From: JBFWYO01 sp050186335
Lineage (GTDB): Bacteria > Pseudomonadota > Alphaproteobacteria > Bin65
Reading direction: 5' to 3'
DNA length: 24,403 bases
Assembly (NCBI GenBank): GCA_050186335.1
Contig: JBFWYO010000072.1
Span: 1-24,403 of the forward strand
The notes below the pieces were generated by a model that had not been told where the DNA came from, made no database searches, and was given only the letters and a program-made list of their open reading frames with translations. Shown one piece after another: positions 1 through 6,901 of this stretch; within the stretch, counting starts at the first letter, position 1, and each line of letters starts with the position of its first letter. A program made the translations under genes and the position numbers.

Positions 1-3
1 AAC

Positions 4-126
4 GACGGTTGGGGCACCGCGCTGAGTAACGGGCTTCGACGCCCTCGGATGAAACGGGCTCCCAACCGCCACCGCGCCGATGACCTTAACCCGCCGACGT
101 GGAACTGACGACATACAAGGATGAGG
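4..126 (+). repeat. Left copy of a 123-bp terminal inverted repeat
   Basis: Bases 4-126 are the exact reverse complement of 24281-24403 as far as I can follow by eye. The unit begins with GGTTGGGG near position 8 and has CTCCCAACC near position 60, so its first ~60 bases can fold into a long hairpin. It ends in AGGATGAGG, the core of the palindromic repeats found elsewhere in the window. I do not recognise it as a named element, and there is no transposase beside it. Two identical copies at the very edges most simply mean that the assembly stopped at a multicopy repeat. A real chromosomal inverted repeat is the alternative. Confidence 0.85.
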
Positions 127-150
127 GGTGACGTTCGACACCAAGTCAGT

Positions 151-195
151 CCTCATCCTGAGTAGCGCGCTCTTGCGCGCGTATCGAAGGATGGG
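151..195 (+). repeat. Palindromic intergenic repeat (REP/BIME-like), copy 1
   Basis: This 45-bp unit begins CCTCATCCTGAGTA, has a GCGCGC-TCTT-GCGCGC hairpin in the middle and ends ATCGAAGGATGGG. The same unit is at 3091-3135, and a shorter inverted version is at 3024-3063. This type of dispersed palindrome is common between genes in Rhizobiales genomes. Here it lies downstream of the gentisate operon, where the hairpin could also act as a 3' end or transcription stop. Confidence 0.8.
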
Positions 196-256
196 CGGCC
201 CGCGTGGCCCAGCTTCGTCAATGTCATTCCGAGCGAACGTATTGCACGAGGCTGCT

Positions 257-973
257 CTAGTTCAAACCCGCGCTCAATGTCTTCGCCACCTGTTCGCGCG
301 CCGAGCGTTGAGCAGTGGGATCGTGCACTTCGCTGCGCCAATGATTGTAGAAGCCGTGCTGCGCACCTGCGTAGACATGCGTCGATAAATTCGCCTTGCC
401 GGACGTGGCCTGCTTGACCGCCGCGACCGTTTCGGCCGGGATGTGCGCGTCTTTGCTGCCGATCAAAAATGCCGTCGGGCATCTCAGGTTGCGGATGATG
501 TCGACATCGGCATCGAGGCCGACGCCGTAAATCGAAACTATGGCCTCGGCGCCGAAATCCGCGCCTGCCTTGACAACCAGCTTGCCGCCCAGGCAAAACC
601 CGACCAGTCCGACCTTGCCGTTGCATTCCGGCAGGCCGGCCAGATACTTCATCGCAGCCCCGGTATCGGCGATGCCGTGCACCGGATCGAATTTTTTCCA
701 GAACGCGAAAGCCTTGGCGCGTTCGGGTTCGGAGTAATCCAGATCGACGCCCGCCTCCATGCGCCAGAACAGATCCGGCGCCAGCGCCACGTAGCCCATT
801 TGAGCGAGATCGTCGCACACGTCGCGGACGAAGCGGTTGATGCCGAAAATTTCCTGCAGCACGACGACGCCCGAGCCCTTGCCGGCGCCGGCGGGCGGTA
901 GCGTGAGATAACCGCCCATGCTGGCGCCGTGCGGCATCGGAATGGATACGGCTCGATGGGGCATTGAGTCCAA
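257..973 (-). CDS. Dienelactone hydrolase family protein (alpha/beta hydrolase)
   Basis: The 238-aa product matches the dienelactone hydrolase fold and its usual length. The Cys-His-Asp triad is visible: Cys127 in the nucleophile elbow GFCLGG, Asp175 in SKDAHIP and His206 in AQHGFYN. The conserved Glu41 in VLQEIFG, which primes the cysteine in this family, is also present. There is no signal peptide, so it should be cytosolic. Its start lies 9 bp after the gentisate dioxygenase stop, so the two are almost certainly cotranscribed. Classical dienelactone hydrolases act in chlorocatechol degradation, but many homologues have other ester or lactone substrates. Here it occupies the place where a maleylpyruvate isomerase or fumarylpyruvate hydrolase would be expected, so it may act on a ring-cleavage product. 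The substrate is not determined by the sequence. Confidence 0.9.
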   Translation of the reverse strand: MDSMPHRAVSIPMPHGASMGGYLTLPPAGAGKGSGVVVLQEIFGINRFVRDVCDDLAQMGYVALAPDLFWRMEAGVDLDYSEPERAKAFAFWKKFDPVHGIADTGAAMKYLAGLPECNGKVGLVGFCLGGKLVVKAGADFGAEAIVSIYGVGLDADVDIIRNLRCPTAFLIGSKDAHIPAETVAAVKQATSGKANLSTHVYAGAQHGFYNHWRSEVHDPTAQRSAREQVAKTLSAGLN

Positions 974-982
974 CTCCGTCGG

Positions 983-2104
983 TTAGGCGATGGCAACGAT
1001 GGTGCCGTCCGCATCCCGCCCCTGTTCGCGGAACAGGCTGAGCTTGCGCAGGGTCGGCTCGTCGGTAACGGAATACAGGAAGGTCGGCGCCCTGGTGTCG
1101 AGATTCACATGCTCGTGCCACTGCCAGCTGGGTACGACGAACACATCGTTGCGGCCCCAATCGAGCCGCTTGTCGCCGACCAGCGTGTAGCCGTTTCCTT
1201 CAAGCACGCAATAGGCCGTGCTCGACATGTGCCGGTGCGCTTTCGTGTGCTCGCCCGGGCGCAGCATCTGGCTGCGGTACGACATCGACGGCATGACCGA
1301 TTGGCCGGTCGCCGGATCGGTGTATTCCATGATGATGCCGTCGTATGGGCTGCCGGCATAGTCGCGCAGGCGTTCGAGCGCCCGGCGTGTTTCGGACCAG
1401 CGATAGACGAATTTCGGCGAATGCACCGTGGTGCCGCGCTGGTGCGAGACGAAGAGCGGCACGAGGCCGCCGGTGCCATACAGGTTGGTCGAATGATCGC
1501 TCGGCTCGCGGATACTCTGCACCTTGCGCGGCACGCCGTCGCCGGAATTCGAGCCGGGCTCCTTTTCGGTGTAATTGAACTCGAAGATCGTCGCATTCAG
1601 GCTTTCGACCAGCGGGACATTAAGGACATCCATCCAGATCACCGGATCATTGCCGTCGTTGCCGTGATCGTGCCACGTGCCGGTCGGAGTCAAAATCAGA
1701 TCGCCGCGCGCCATGGTGCATTTCTCGCCTTCGACGGTGGTGAAGCCGCCGTCGCCCTCCAGCACGAACCGGCTGGCCGACGGCGTGTGACGATGCACCG
1801 GCGCTTGTTCGCCCGGGTTGTAGAGCGAATACGCGCCGAAGATCGTATTCGTCATGTATGGCTTGTCCTTGATGCCGGGGTTCGAGAACACCAGCGCGCG
1901 GCGCTCGCATTCCTCGATCGGCACGATCTTGGCCGCCTGGTGCAGGCGCGGTTCGATATCCTTCCAGTGCCAGACATGCGCCTGCACCACATGGCGCGGC
2001 GCCATCAATTCGATGTCGGCGCGCTCGCGCCAGAATTCGGTCAAATGCAGCGACTTGGCGTCCTGGGTCAGTTCGGCACGTTTCGCGGCGGTGGCATCGG
2101 TCAT
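983..2104 (-). CDS. gtdA: Gentisate 1,2-dioxygenase
   Basis: The 373-aa protein is a bicupin Fe(II) dioxygenase that opens the ring of gentisate (2,5-dihydroxybenzoate) to maleylpyruvate. The first cupin carries metal ligands His104 and His106 (HRHTPSASRF) and His145 (GTWHDH), at the positions usual for bacterial gentisate dioxygenases. The second cupin repeats the pattern with His290, His292 and His330. The length is normal for the family. The ATG at 2104 is preceded by a strong GGGAGGG ribosome site. It is the first gene of a two-gene operon with the hydrolase at 257-973 and is divergent from an IclR regulator, a common arrangement for gentisate genes. 1-Hydroxy-2-naphthoate or salicylate 1,2-dioxygenase are related alternatives. 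The flavin monooxygenase at 15565-16788 supports gentisate as substrate. Confidence 0.9.
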   Translation of the reverse strand: MTDATAAKRAELTQDAKSLHLTEFWRERADIELMAPRHVVQAHVWHWKDIEPRLHQAAKIVPIEECERRALVFSNPGIKDKPYMTNTIFGAYSLYNPGEQAPVHRHTPSASRFVLEGDGGFTTVEGEKCTMARGDLILTPTGTWHDHGNDGNDPVIWMDVLNVPLVESLNATIFEFNYTEKEPGSNSGDGVPRKVQSIREPSDHSTNLYGTGGLVPLFVSHQRGTTVHSPKFVYRWSETRRALERLRDYAGSPYDGIIMEYTDPATGQSVMPSMSYRSQMLRPGEHTKAHRHMSSTAYCVLEGNGYTLVGDKRLDWGRNDVFVVPSWQWHEHVNLDTRAPTFLYSVTDEPTLRKLSLFREQGRDADGTIVAIA

Positions 2105-2184
2105 GGTCGGACCCTCCCTTCGATGTTCACTTTTGTAAAATCTATGTTATAATGTTGAACACGATGAGTCGAGAGGAAATCGAC
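2105..2184. promoter_or_regulatory. Divergent gtdA / iclR control region
   Basis: This is an AT-rich gap between divergent genes. On the plus strand a perfect TATAAT (2148-2153), preceded by TG as an extended -10, would start iclR transcription near 2160. That fits the start codon at 2185 and argues against an ATG at 2152, which lies inside the -10 box. Two inverted half-sites, TGTTCA (2124-2129) and TGAACA (2156-2161), bracket this promoter and could be the IclR operator. On the minus strand, a TACAAA-like -10 with an upstream TTCAAC could serve gtdA. The promoter call is by inspection only. Confidence 0.5.
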
Positions 2185-3006
2185 ATGACGAAGGCACCGG
2201 ATCGCGACCTTAGGAAACCGCCCAAATCAGCCACAATCGTGCCGCTGGACGAACGGCTCGGCATCCAGTCGGTCGAGGTCGGTATGGCGTTGCTGGCGGC
2301 GCTGAGCCGCGCCCCAGGTCCGCTCGCGCTCAAGGCACTGGCCGAGGCGGCCGGCATGTCGTCCAGCAAGGCGCACCGCTATCTGGTCAGCTATGGCCGC
2401 GCCGGCCTGGTGGTGCAGGATCCGCGCAGCTCGAAATACGATCTCGGGCCGCTCGCGCTGTCGATCGGCATGGCGGCGCTGAGCCGGTTCGACGTGCTGC
2501 GCGCGGCCGAGGGCGTGCTCGAGGAGATTCGCGACCGTATCAACGAGACCGTGGCGATCTTCGTGTGGACCAATCGCGGGCCCGCCGTGGCGCGCATCCT
2601 GCAGAGCGGCCATCCGGTGATCATCACAATGCAGGTCGGAACCGTGCTCCCGATCCTGCCGACCGCAGCCGGGCGTGTGTTCGCCGCGTTCCTGCCGGCG
2701 ATCCAGACACAGCCATATATCGATTCGGAACTGTCGGCACAGCAGCGGCCGCGCGCCCTGGACGACAAGCAGGTCGAAGCAATCGTAGCCGACGTGCGCG
2801 CACGACGCCTGGCGCGCATCGAGGGCGATTACGTGCCCGGGGTCAGCGTACTCGCGGTGCCGATCTTCGACCCCGACGGCCATATCGCCGCCGTCCTCGG
2901 CGTCCTGGGCCGCACCGAAGCGCTCGAGGCGTCCTACGACGGGCCGGTCGCGCGCGCGTTGCACGAATATGCGGAACGGTTGTCGAACCTAGCCAAGCCG
3001 CGCTGA
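2185..3006 (+). CDS. IclR family transcriptional regulator
   Basis: The 273-aa protein has the IclR layout. An N-terminal winged helix-turn-helix (about residues 28-90, with LKALAEAAGMSSSKAHRYL as the recognition unit) is followed by a GAF-like effector domain to about residue 268. IclR proteins of this type sense aromatic acids or their breakdown products and act as activators or repressors. I chose ATG 2185 because GAGAGG lies 8 bases upstream and the promoter -10 overlaps the earlier ATG at 2152. An ATG at 2164 is another option. It is divergent from gtdA, so control of the gentisate genes is the natural reading. It may also bind the shared motifs at 6735-6748 and 14104-14117, which is speculative. 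No truncation is seen. Confidence 0.88.
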   Translation: MTKAPDRDLRKPPKSATIVPLDERLGIQSVEVGMALLAALSRAPGPLALKALAEAAGMSSSKAHRYLVSYGRAGLVVQDPRSSKYDLGPLALSIGMAALSRFDVLRAAEGVLEEIRDRINETVAIFVWTNRGPAVARILQSGHPVIITMQVGTVLPILPTAAGRVFAAFLPAIQTQPYIDSELSAQQRPRALDDKQVEAIVADVRARRLARIEGDYVPGVSVLAVPIFDPDGHIAAVLGVLGRTEALEASYDGPVARALHEYAERLSNLAKPR

Positions 3007-3023
3007 GCGCATCGTACCGTCAT

Positions 3024-3135
3024 CCCATCCTTCGATACGCGCTGCGCGCTACTCAGGATGAGGTGGCGGAGTGGGTGCGCAAAAAATACGCCTCATCCTG
3101 AGTAGCGCGTTCTTACGCGCGTATCGAAGGATGGG
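3024..3135. repeat. Inverted pair of palindromic repeats (BIME-like)
   Basis: Bases 3024-3063 and 3091-3135 are two copies of the palindromic unit in opposite orientation, separated by 27 bases, just after the iclR stop. The second copy differs from the copy at 151-195 at two positions, and these two changes restore a base pair in the hairpin (inner C-G becomes T-A). The pair may act as a transcription end for iclR. The rest of 3007-3441 holds no gene that I can support. It contains only GC-rich spacer and the minus-strand terminator at 3355-3388. Confidence 0.8.
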
Positions 3136-3354
3136 CTGCAAGCGATGTAGCAGTGGCCCGGCCACCTGCCGGCCCGGCCGGTTCTTCCACGGTCAATCGG
3201 GGCGGAGAATTTCTATTCGAACGTCGGCGGGTCGTCGACCGCGTGTTTCGGCGGAACGTTCGGCAATCCATGTTCGGCGATACTTCCGCTGCCCGGTGCC
3301 GCCGATCGCCCCCTGGCGAAATCCCGCCGCCCCAACGCGAAGCGCCCGTCCGAC

Positions 3355-3388
3355 TAAAACAAAAACGGGCCAGGTTTCCCTGGCCCGT
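3355..3388 (-). terminator. Rho-independent terminator of the small secreted peptide gene
   Basis: Read on the minus strand, a perfect 10-bp stem (ACGGGCCAGG with CCTGGCCCGT, 3365-3374 and 3379-3388) and a 4-base loop are followed by TTTTTGTTTTAG. It lies 53 bp beyond the stop codon of the gene at 3442-3585. This supports that short gene as a real, separately transcribed unit. Confidence 0.9.
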
Positions 3389-3441
3389 CCTCGAAGAACT
3401 TCCCGCAGCGCTCGCGCGCCGCGCGACGATCGATCGAATGC

Positions 3442-3585
3442 TTACTTCTTCACCTTCTTCATGCATTCGGCCTGCTTCGCCGCATCGGTAATCTTCTTGC
3501 ATTCTGCTTCGGTCATCGGCTTGGTCTGCGCGAACGCCGGGGACACAAACGCGACGAGCAAAGCGGCAAGAGCGATCTTCTTCAT
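3442..3585 (-). CDS. Small secreted Cys/Lys-rich peptide, function unknown
   Basis: This 47-aa reading frame starts at an ATG with an ideal AGGAGG ribosome site nine bases upstream. Residues 1-19 form a textbook Sec signal peptide: MKK, then a hydrophobic stretch, then SPAFA before Gln20. The mature part would be about 28 residues, rich in Lys and Glu, with two cysteines (Cys29 and Cys41) twelve apart that could form a disulfide in the periplasm. A strong terminator (3355-3388) follows and a promoter-like TTGACA precedes it, so it is its own transcription unit downstream of the RdhA-like gene. I do not recognise a family. It faintly recalls PsiF-type small periplasmic proteins, but I would not assign that. 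Confidence 0.75.
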   Translation of the reverse strand: MKKIALAALLVAFVSPAFAQTKPMTEAECKKITDAAKQAECMKKVKK

Positions 3586-3623
3586 TAGGTATTTCCTCCT
3601 CATTGGGGTGATAAACGGGCAGG

Positions 3624-3652
3624 ACCGTAAATTACCTAGGTATTTCTGTCAA
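3624..3652 (-). promoter_or_regulatory. Putative promoter of the small peptide gene, with palindrome in the spacer
   Basis: On the minus strand a perfect TTGACA (3647-3652) is followed after 17 bases by TACGGT (3624-3629), a weak -10. Transcription would start about 30 bases before the ATG at 3585. The spacer holds the perfect palindrome TACCTAGGTA (3633-3642). The 10-mer GAAATACCTA occurs in this spacer and again right over the ribosome site/start-codon junction (3586-3595). This arrangement suggests regulated expression. The rest of 3586-3831 is AT-rich and shows no further gene. Confidence 0.45.
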
Positions 3653-3831
3653 ATCTTTCGCACGGCCTTGGTCGACCCGGTCAATTTTGACCGCTTGAAA
3701 AAATATCTTTATTTTTCAATATATTATACGAGACCTGCGAGACCATCGGAGACTGTTCCGCGCAACCTAACTAGATAATACTCCCTAGCCTTCGAACTTG
3801 AGCGCCGGCCGGGCAGGTCGCGACATAAATT

Positions 3832-5100
3832 TTAGCGTCCCGGCTTGAGCTTCCAGTAATCGCCGGGCTTGCGCCGCTTGCCGAAGCCCAATTTGATGTC
3901 CAGCCACAGCGCGAACTTCCGCAGCGGCGACGCCGCGAGACGCTGCCAGGCTTTCATGTAGAGCTTATCGTACCAGCGCGACGCGTCCTTGTTGTACGGG
4001 CAGACGCGAATGCAGATGCCGCATTCGGTGCCCTGGTTGACCCAGAACTTGAAACATTTCTCGGCGTCCACGGTCCATTTCCGGATGCCGACGATGTTGG
4101 ATTGATTGAAGATCTCGTCGGTCGGCGGCCCGGCGGGAATCGCCTTCGGCGGACAATTGTCCGAGCAGCGGCGGCAGATCTCGCAAAATTCCTTCACGCC
4201 GAAGCGCATCGGCTTGTCGTGCGCCAGCGGCATGTCGGTGTGGATGCGGCCGATGCGCACGCGCGGGCCGAACGCCTTGGTGATCAGCAGCCCGTGCCGT
4301 CCGTACTCGCCGAGGCCAGCCTGGATCGCATAGGGGATCGCCTGCGAGGTATCGTTGACGCACGCAACCGCCCGATAGCCCTGCATCTGGATGTAGGTGG
4401 CGATCGTCTGAACCAACTCGCAATCGCGCGAATAACCGTGCCCGACGGCGATGCCGGCGGTGGCCGACGGATACGATTTGATCGCTTCGTAGGTCATGGC
4501 GGTGGCGATGACGATCGCGTTCGGCAGGCCTTCAGGGATGTCGTAGTCCTTCTCCGTCAGCGTCTTGGTCGCGAAGCTCTTGGTGTAGTGCCAGCGTTTG
4601 TCGGTGGCGGTGATGCCGACCAGATCGGCGCCGAACAGGGCGGCGACGTATTTGATTTCCTCGGCCGCCTTTGCGGGCGATTCGTAAGGTACTTTCTCGG
4701 CCGCAGGCGGCGCGTACTCGCGGATATAGTCGAGAAACCCGTCGGTGCGGCCCAGATGCAGGCTGCGCTGGATGGTCAGGTTGGCCCCCATCCAGCCGGC
4801 GTTACGCAGCGCGAAATCCTTGGCGGTATAGCCTTCCGCGTCGCGCACCCCGTAGCCGCTCGAGAACATGCCCTTGAACCAGTTGAGCACCTTGGTCGAG
4901 CGGATGCGGTCGTCCCACTGGCCGCGGGTATATATGTCGTTGCACTGGTTGAAGCGCTCGAAATTATCCAGGATTTCGAAGCCGCATTCCTTGTCCTTCG
5001 GGTCGTGCAGCGGCGCGACCAGGCGATATGGACCTTCGCGATCGGGCTGCTGCTCGACCGTCAAACGAGGCCGCGAATTGCGCAGGATTTGCTCGCTCAT
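3832..5100 (-). CDS. Stand-alone cytosolic reductive dehalogenase-like (RdhA family) corrinoid/Fe-S protein
   Basis: The 422-aa protein has the RdhA core: GADLVGITATDKRW (157-170), the signature AIPYAIQAGLGEYGR (254-268), LLITKAFGPRVRIGRI (271-286), and two 4Fe-4S sets, Cys306/309/312/316 and Cys349/360/363/367. Characterised family members use cob(I)alamin to remove halogens from aromatic or alkene substrates. Tyr257 is a candidate for the proton-donating tyrosine, but this needs alignment. There is no Tat signal, no membrane anchor gene (rdhB) and no fused flavin/ferredoxin reductase domain, so it should be cytosolic and need an external low-potential donor. ATG 5100 has GGGAG seven bases upstream; longer starts would run into the ligase gene. 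It lies 61 bp behind the CoA ligase at 5162-6706, probably in one operon. Alternatives are an RdhA-fold enzyme with another reductive reaction; QueG is excluded by sequence pattern and length. Confidence 0.82.
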   Translation of the reverse strand: MSEQILRNSRPRLTVEQQPDREGPYRLVAPLHDPKDKECGFEILDNFERFNQCNDIYTRGQWDDRIRSTKVLNWFKGMFSSGYGVRDAEGYTAKDFALRNAGWMGANLTIQRSLHLGRTDGFLDYIREYAPPAAEKVPYESPAKAAEEIKYVAALFGADLVGITATDKRWHYTKSFATKTLTEKDYDIPEGLPNAIVIATAMTYEAIKSYPSATAGIAVGHGYSRDCELVQTIATYIQMQGYRAVACVNDTSQAIPYAIQAGLGEYGRHGLLITKAFGPRVRIGRIHTDMPLAHDKPMRFGVKEFCEICRRCSDNCPPKAIPAGPPTDEIFNQSNIVGIRKWTVDAEKCFKFWVNQGTECGICIRVCPYNKDASRWYDKLYMKAWQRLAASPLRKFALWLDIKLGFGKRRKPGDYWKLKPGR

Positions 5101-5161
5101 GATTTTCTCCCGTTGTCGCATGCCGAACCGCCGCGCCATCGACGCGGCGGCGATAGGGCGA

Positions 5162-6706
5162 TCATTTCGACGCGGCGAACTTGCGCCGCAGATCCGCCTT
5201 GAGGATTTTGCCCATCGCGCTGCGCGGCATTTGCTCGACGAACGCCATGCGGCGCGGAATCTTGTAGCCGCCGATGAAGTTGCGGCAATGCTCGATGATC
5301 TCGGCTTCAGTGGTCCGGGCGCCGGGCCGCAGTTGAATGACCGCAAAGGGCGTTTCGCCCAAGCGCTCGTCGGGCACGCCGATGACCGCGCATTCCGCGA
5401 CCGCCGGATGCCGGTGGATCGCGGCTTCGACCTCGGACGTGTAGATGTTCTCGCCGCCGGAGACGATCAGGTCCTTCAGCCGATCGAGCAGATACACGTA
5501 GCCGTGTTCGTCGATCCGCGCGATATCGCCGGTATACAGCCAGCCGCCGCGCAAGGCGGATGCGGTTTCGGCGGGCAGATTGAGATAGCCGGTCATGATG
5601 TTCGGCCCGCGCGCGATCAACTCGCCCACGTCGCCGCGCGGCACCTCTTGGCCGTTCCGGTCGACCACGCGCAGCTCGTTGAGTGCATTCGGCTTGCCGA
5701 CGGATAGGACCGGCCCCGATCGATCGCCGCTGGCGATCGCCGCGCGAAATTCGCGCGCGTCGAAAATGGTCAGATCGGGCGCCGTTTCCGTAAGCCCGTA
5801 GCAGTTGAAGTAGTCGACGTGCGGGAAAGCTTCGCCGACCCGCACGATCCACTCGTAGGCCATCGGCGCAGCCCCGTAGATGAGCGTGCGCAGACTCGAC
5901 AGATCGGCCGAAGCAAAGCCCGGATCCGATACCGCCATCATCAACATTGTAGGTACTGTGACGGTCGCACTGATCCGGTAGGTCGACACGGCACGGAAAA
6001 ACTCCGCCGGCGAGAATTGCGGCAGATAGGCTTGCGTGGCGCCGGCAAGCATCCAGCCGGTGGCCAACAGATCGGCCGAGTGGAACATCGGCGCGGCATG
6101 CAGATACACGTCCTCCCGCCGCGCGCCGACGCCCAGGCCGAACGCCAGCGCGTTGGCCAGGATGTTGGCGTGGGACAGGCGCACGCCCTTGCTGCGCCCC
6201 GTGGTGCCGCCGGTATAGAGCAGCAGCGCGTCGGCAGCGGGATCGAGCTCGACCGGACGCGCGGGCTGCGCCTGCGCCAGCAGCGCGTCGGCGGCCGGAT
6301 TCGCATCCGGCGATTGGCCGCTCAGCCAGACGATCCGGCTGCGCCACGGCGCCAAAGCTTCGTGGCGGAACGAATCGGCGAAAGCGGGATCGAGCAGCAC
6401 GTGGCGGCACGCGGCATCGCTTAAGATGTGCGCGATTTCGAGGGGCGCAAGTCGCCAATTGATCGGTACCGGAACGACCCCTGCAGCGAAGCCAGCCCAT
6501 TTCCAGACTTCGAAGCGCGGCGAATTGCGCGCGAACACGGCAAACCGGTCGCCCTCGCGCAGGCCGAGCGCGCGCAAAGCCTGCGCGGCACACGCAATCC
6601 GGCGCCCGAACTCGTCCCACGTCCAATCGCCGCCGGCATCGCGTACGGCGCGGCGCGGCCCGTTATGGGCGACCGTGGTGGACAGGGCGGCGGCGAGGGA
6701 TTTCAT
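5162..6706 (-). CDS. Acyl/aryl-CoA ligase (AMP-forming), copy 1
   Basis: The 514-aa protein is a complete class I adenylate-forming enzyme: P-loop YTGGTTGRSKG (164-174), YGLTETAP (303-310), the hinge region GWLYTGDIARIDEHG, and catalytic Lys500 in SAMGK. It would activate a carboxylic acid to its CoA thioester using ATP. The substrate cannot be read directly. The gentisate genes, flavin monooxygenase and thioesterase in the window favour an aromatic acid such as a hydroxybenzoate or salicylate, possibly halogenated. It resembles the second ligase (8670-10226) closely over long blocks, for example APMFHSADLL, so they look like paralogues. No convincing ribosome site precedes ATG 6706, and a TATATA lies only 12 bases upstream, so the message may be nearly leaderless. 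It is the first gene before the RdhA-like gene. Confidence 0.88.
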   Translation of the reverse strand: MKSLAAALSTTVAHNGPRRAVRDAGGDWTWDEFGRRIACAAQALRALGLREGDRFAVFARNSPRFEVWKWAGFAAGVVPVPINWRLAPLEIAHILSDAACRHVLLDPAFADSFRHEALAPWRSRIVWLSGQSPDANPAADALLAQAQPARPVELDPAADALLLYTGGTTGRSKGVRLSHANILANALAFGLGVGARREDVYLHAAPMFHSADLLATGWMLAGATQAYLPQFSPAEFFRAVSTYRISATVTVPTMLMMAVSDPGFASADLSSLRTLIYGAAPMAYEWIVRVGEAFPHVDYFNCYGLTETAPDLTIFDAREFRAAIASGDRSGPVLSVGKPNALNELRVVDRNGQEVPRGDVGELIARGPNIMTGYLNLPAETASALRGGWLYTGDIARIDEHGYVYLLDRLKDLIVSGGENIYTSEVEAAIHRHPAVAECAVIGVPDERLGETPFAVIQLRPGARTTEAEIIEHCRNFIGGYKIPRRMAFVEQMPRSAMGKILKADLRRKFAASK

Positions 6707-6901
6707 GACACAAGGTTTTATATATTAGACTTCAAAACTGTATCATTTAAGCAAAGCCCATACTACCGAATTGTGTTGGCCGGCGAGACATGCGCCGCCA
6801 GAGACTCGCCGATTCGACAAGCAGCGGCGGTCTTTCTATGATCCGTTTCGACATACGCACCCCACACGTGCATACCCCAAATGATACCGGAGGAGGACAG
6901 G
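6707..6901. promoter_or_regulatory. Divergent control region, ligase 1 / substrate-binding protein
   Basis: This 195-bp gap separates the minus-strand ligase-rdhA operon from the plus-strand binding protein. The AT-rich part (6710-6755) holds the motif AAACTGTATCATTT at 6735-6748. The reverse strand at 14104-14117, in front of iorA, carries the same 14-mer with only the two central bases changed. On the minus strand, TATATA lies 12 bases before the ligase start and the motif sits near its -35 region, a typical place for an activator. A strong GGAGGAGG near 6890-6897 decides the start of the plus-strand gene at 6902. Confidence 0.4.

Noticed and set aside
4..126. Transposon end or RNA gene for the terminal repeat
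   Set aside because: There is no transposase or target duplication, and I could not match the hairpin to tmRNA, SRP RNA, 6S RNA or tRNA patterns. It is kept only as an unidentified repeat.
3071..3778. 235-aa plus-strand open frame
   Set aside because: It begins in the palindromic repeats, crosses the terminator and runs antisense to the small secreted peptide; no protein-like pattern.
3832..5100. QueG (epoxyqueuosine reductase) for the Fe-S protein
   Set aside because: The RdhA-type blocks and N-terminal region, the 422-aa length and the catabolic context fit RdhA better. QueG is shorter and has different blocks around its clusters.
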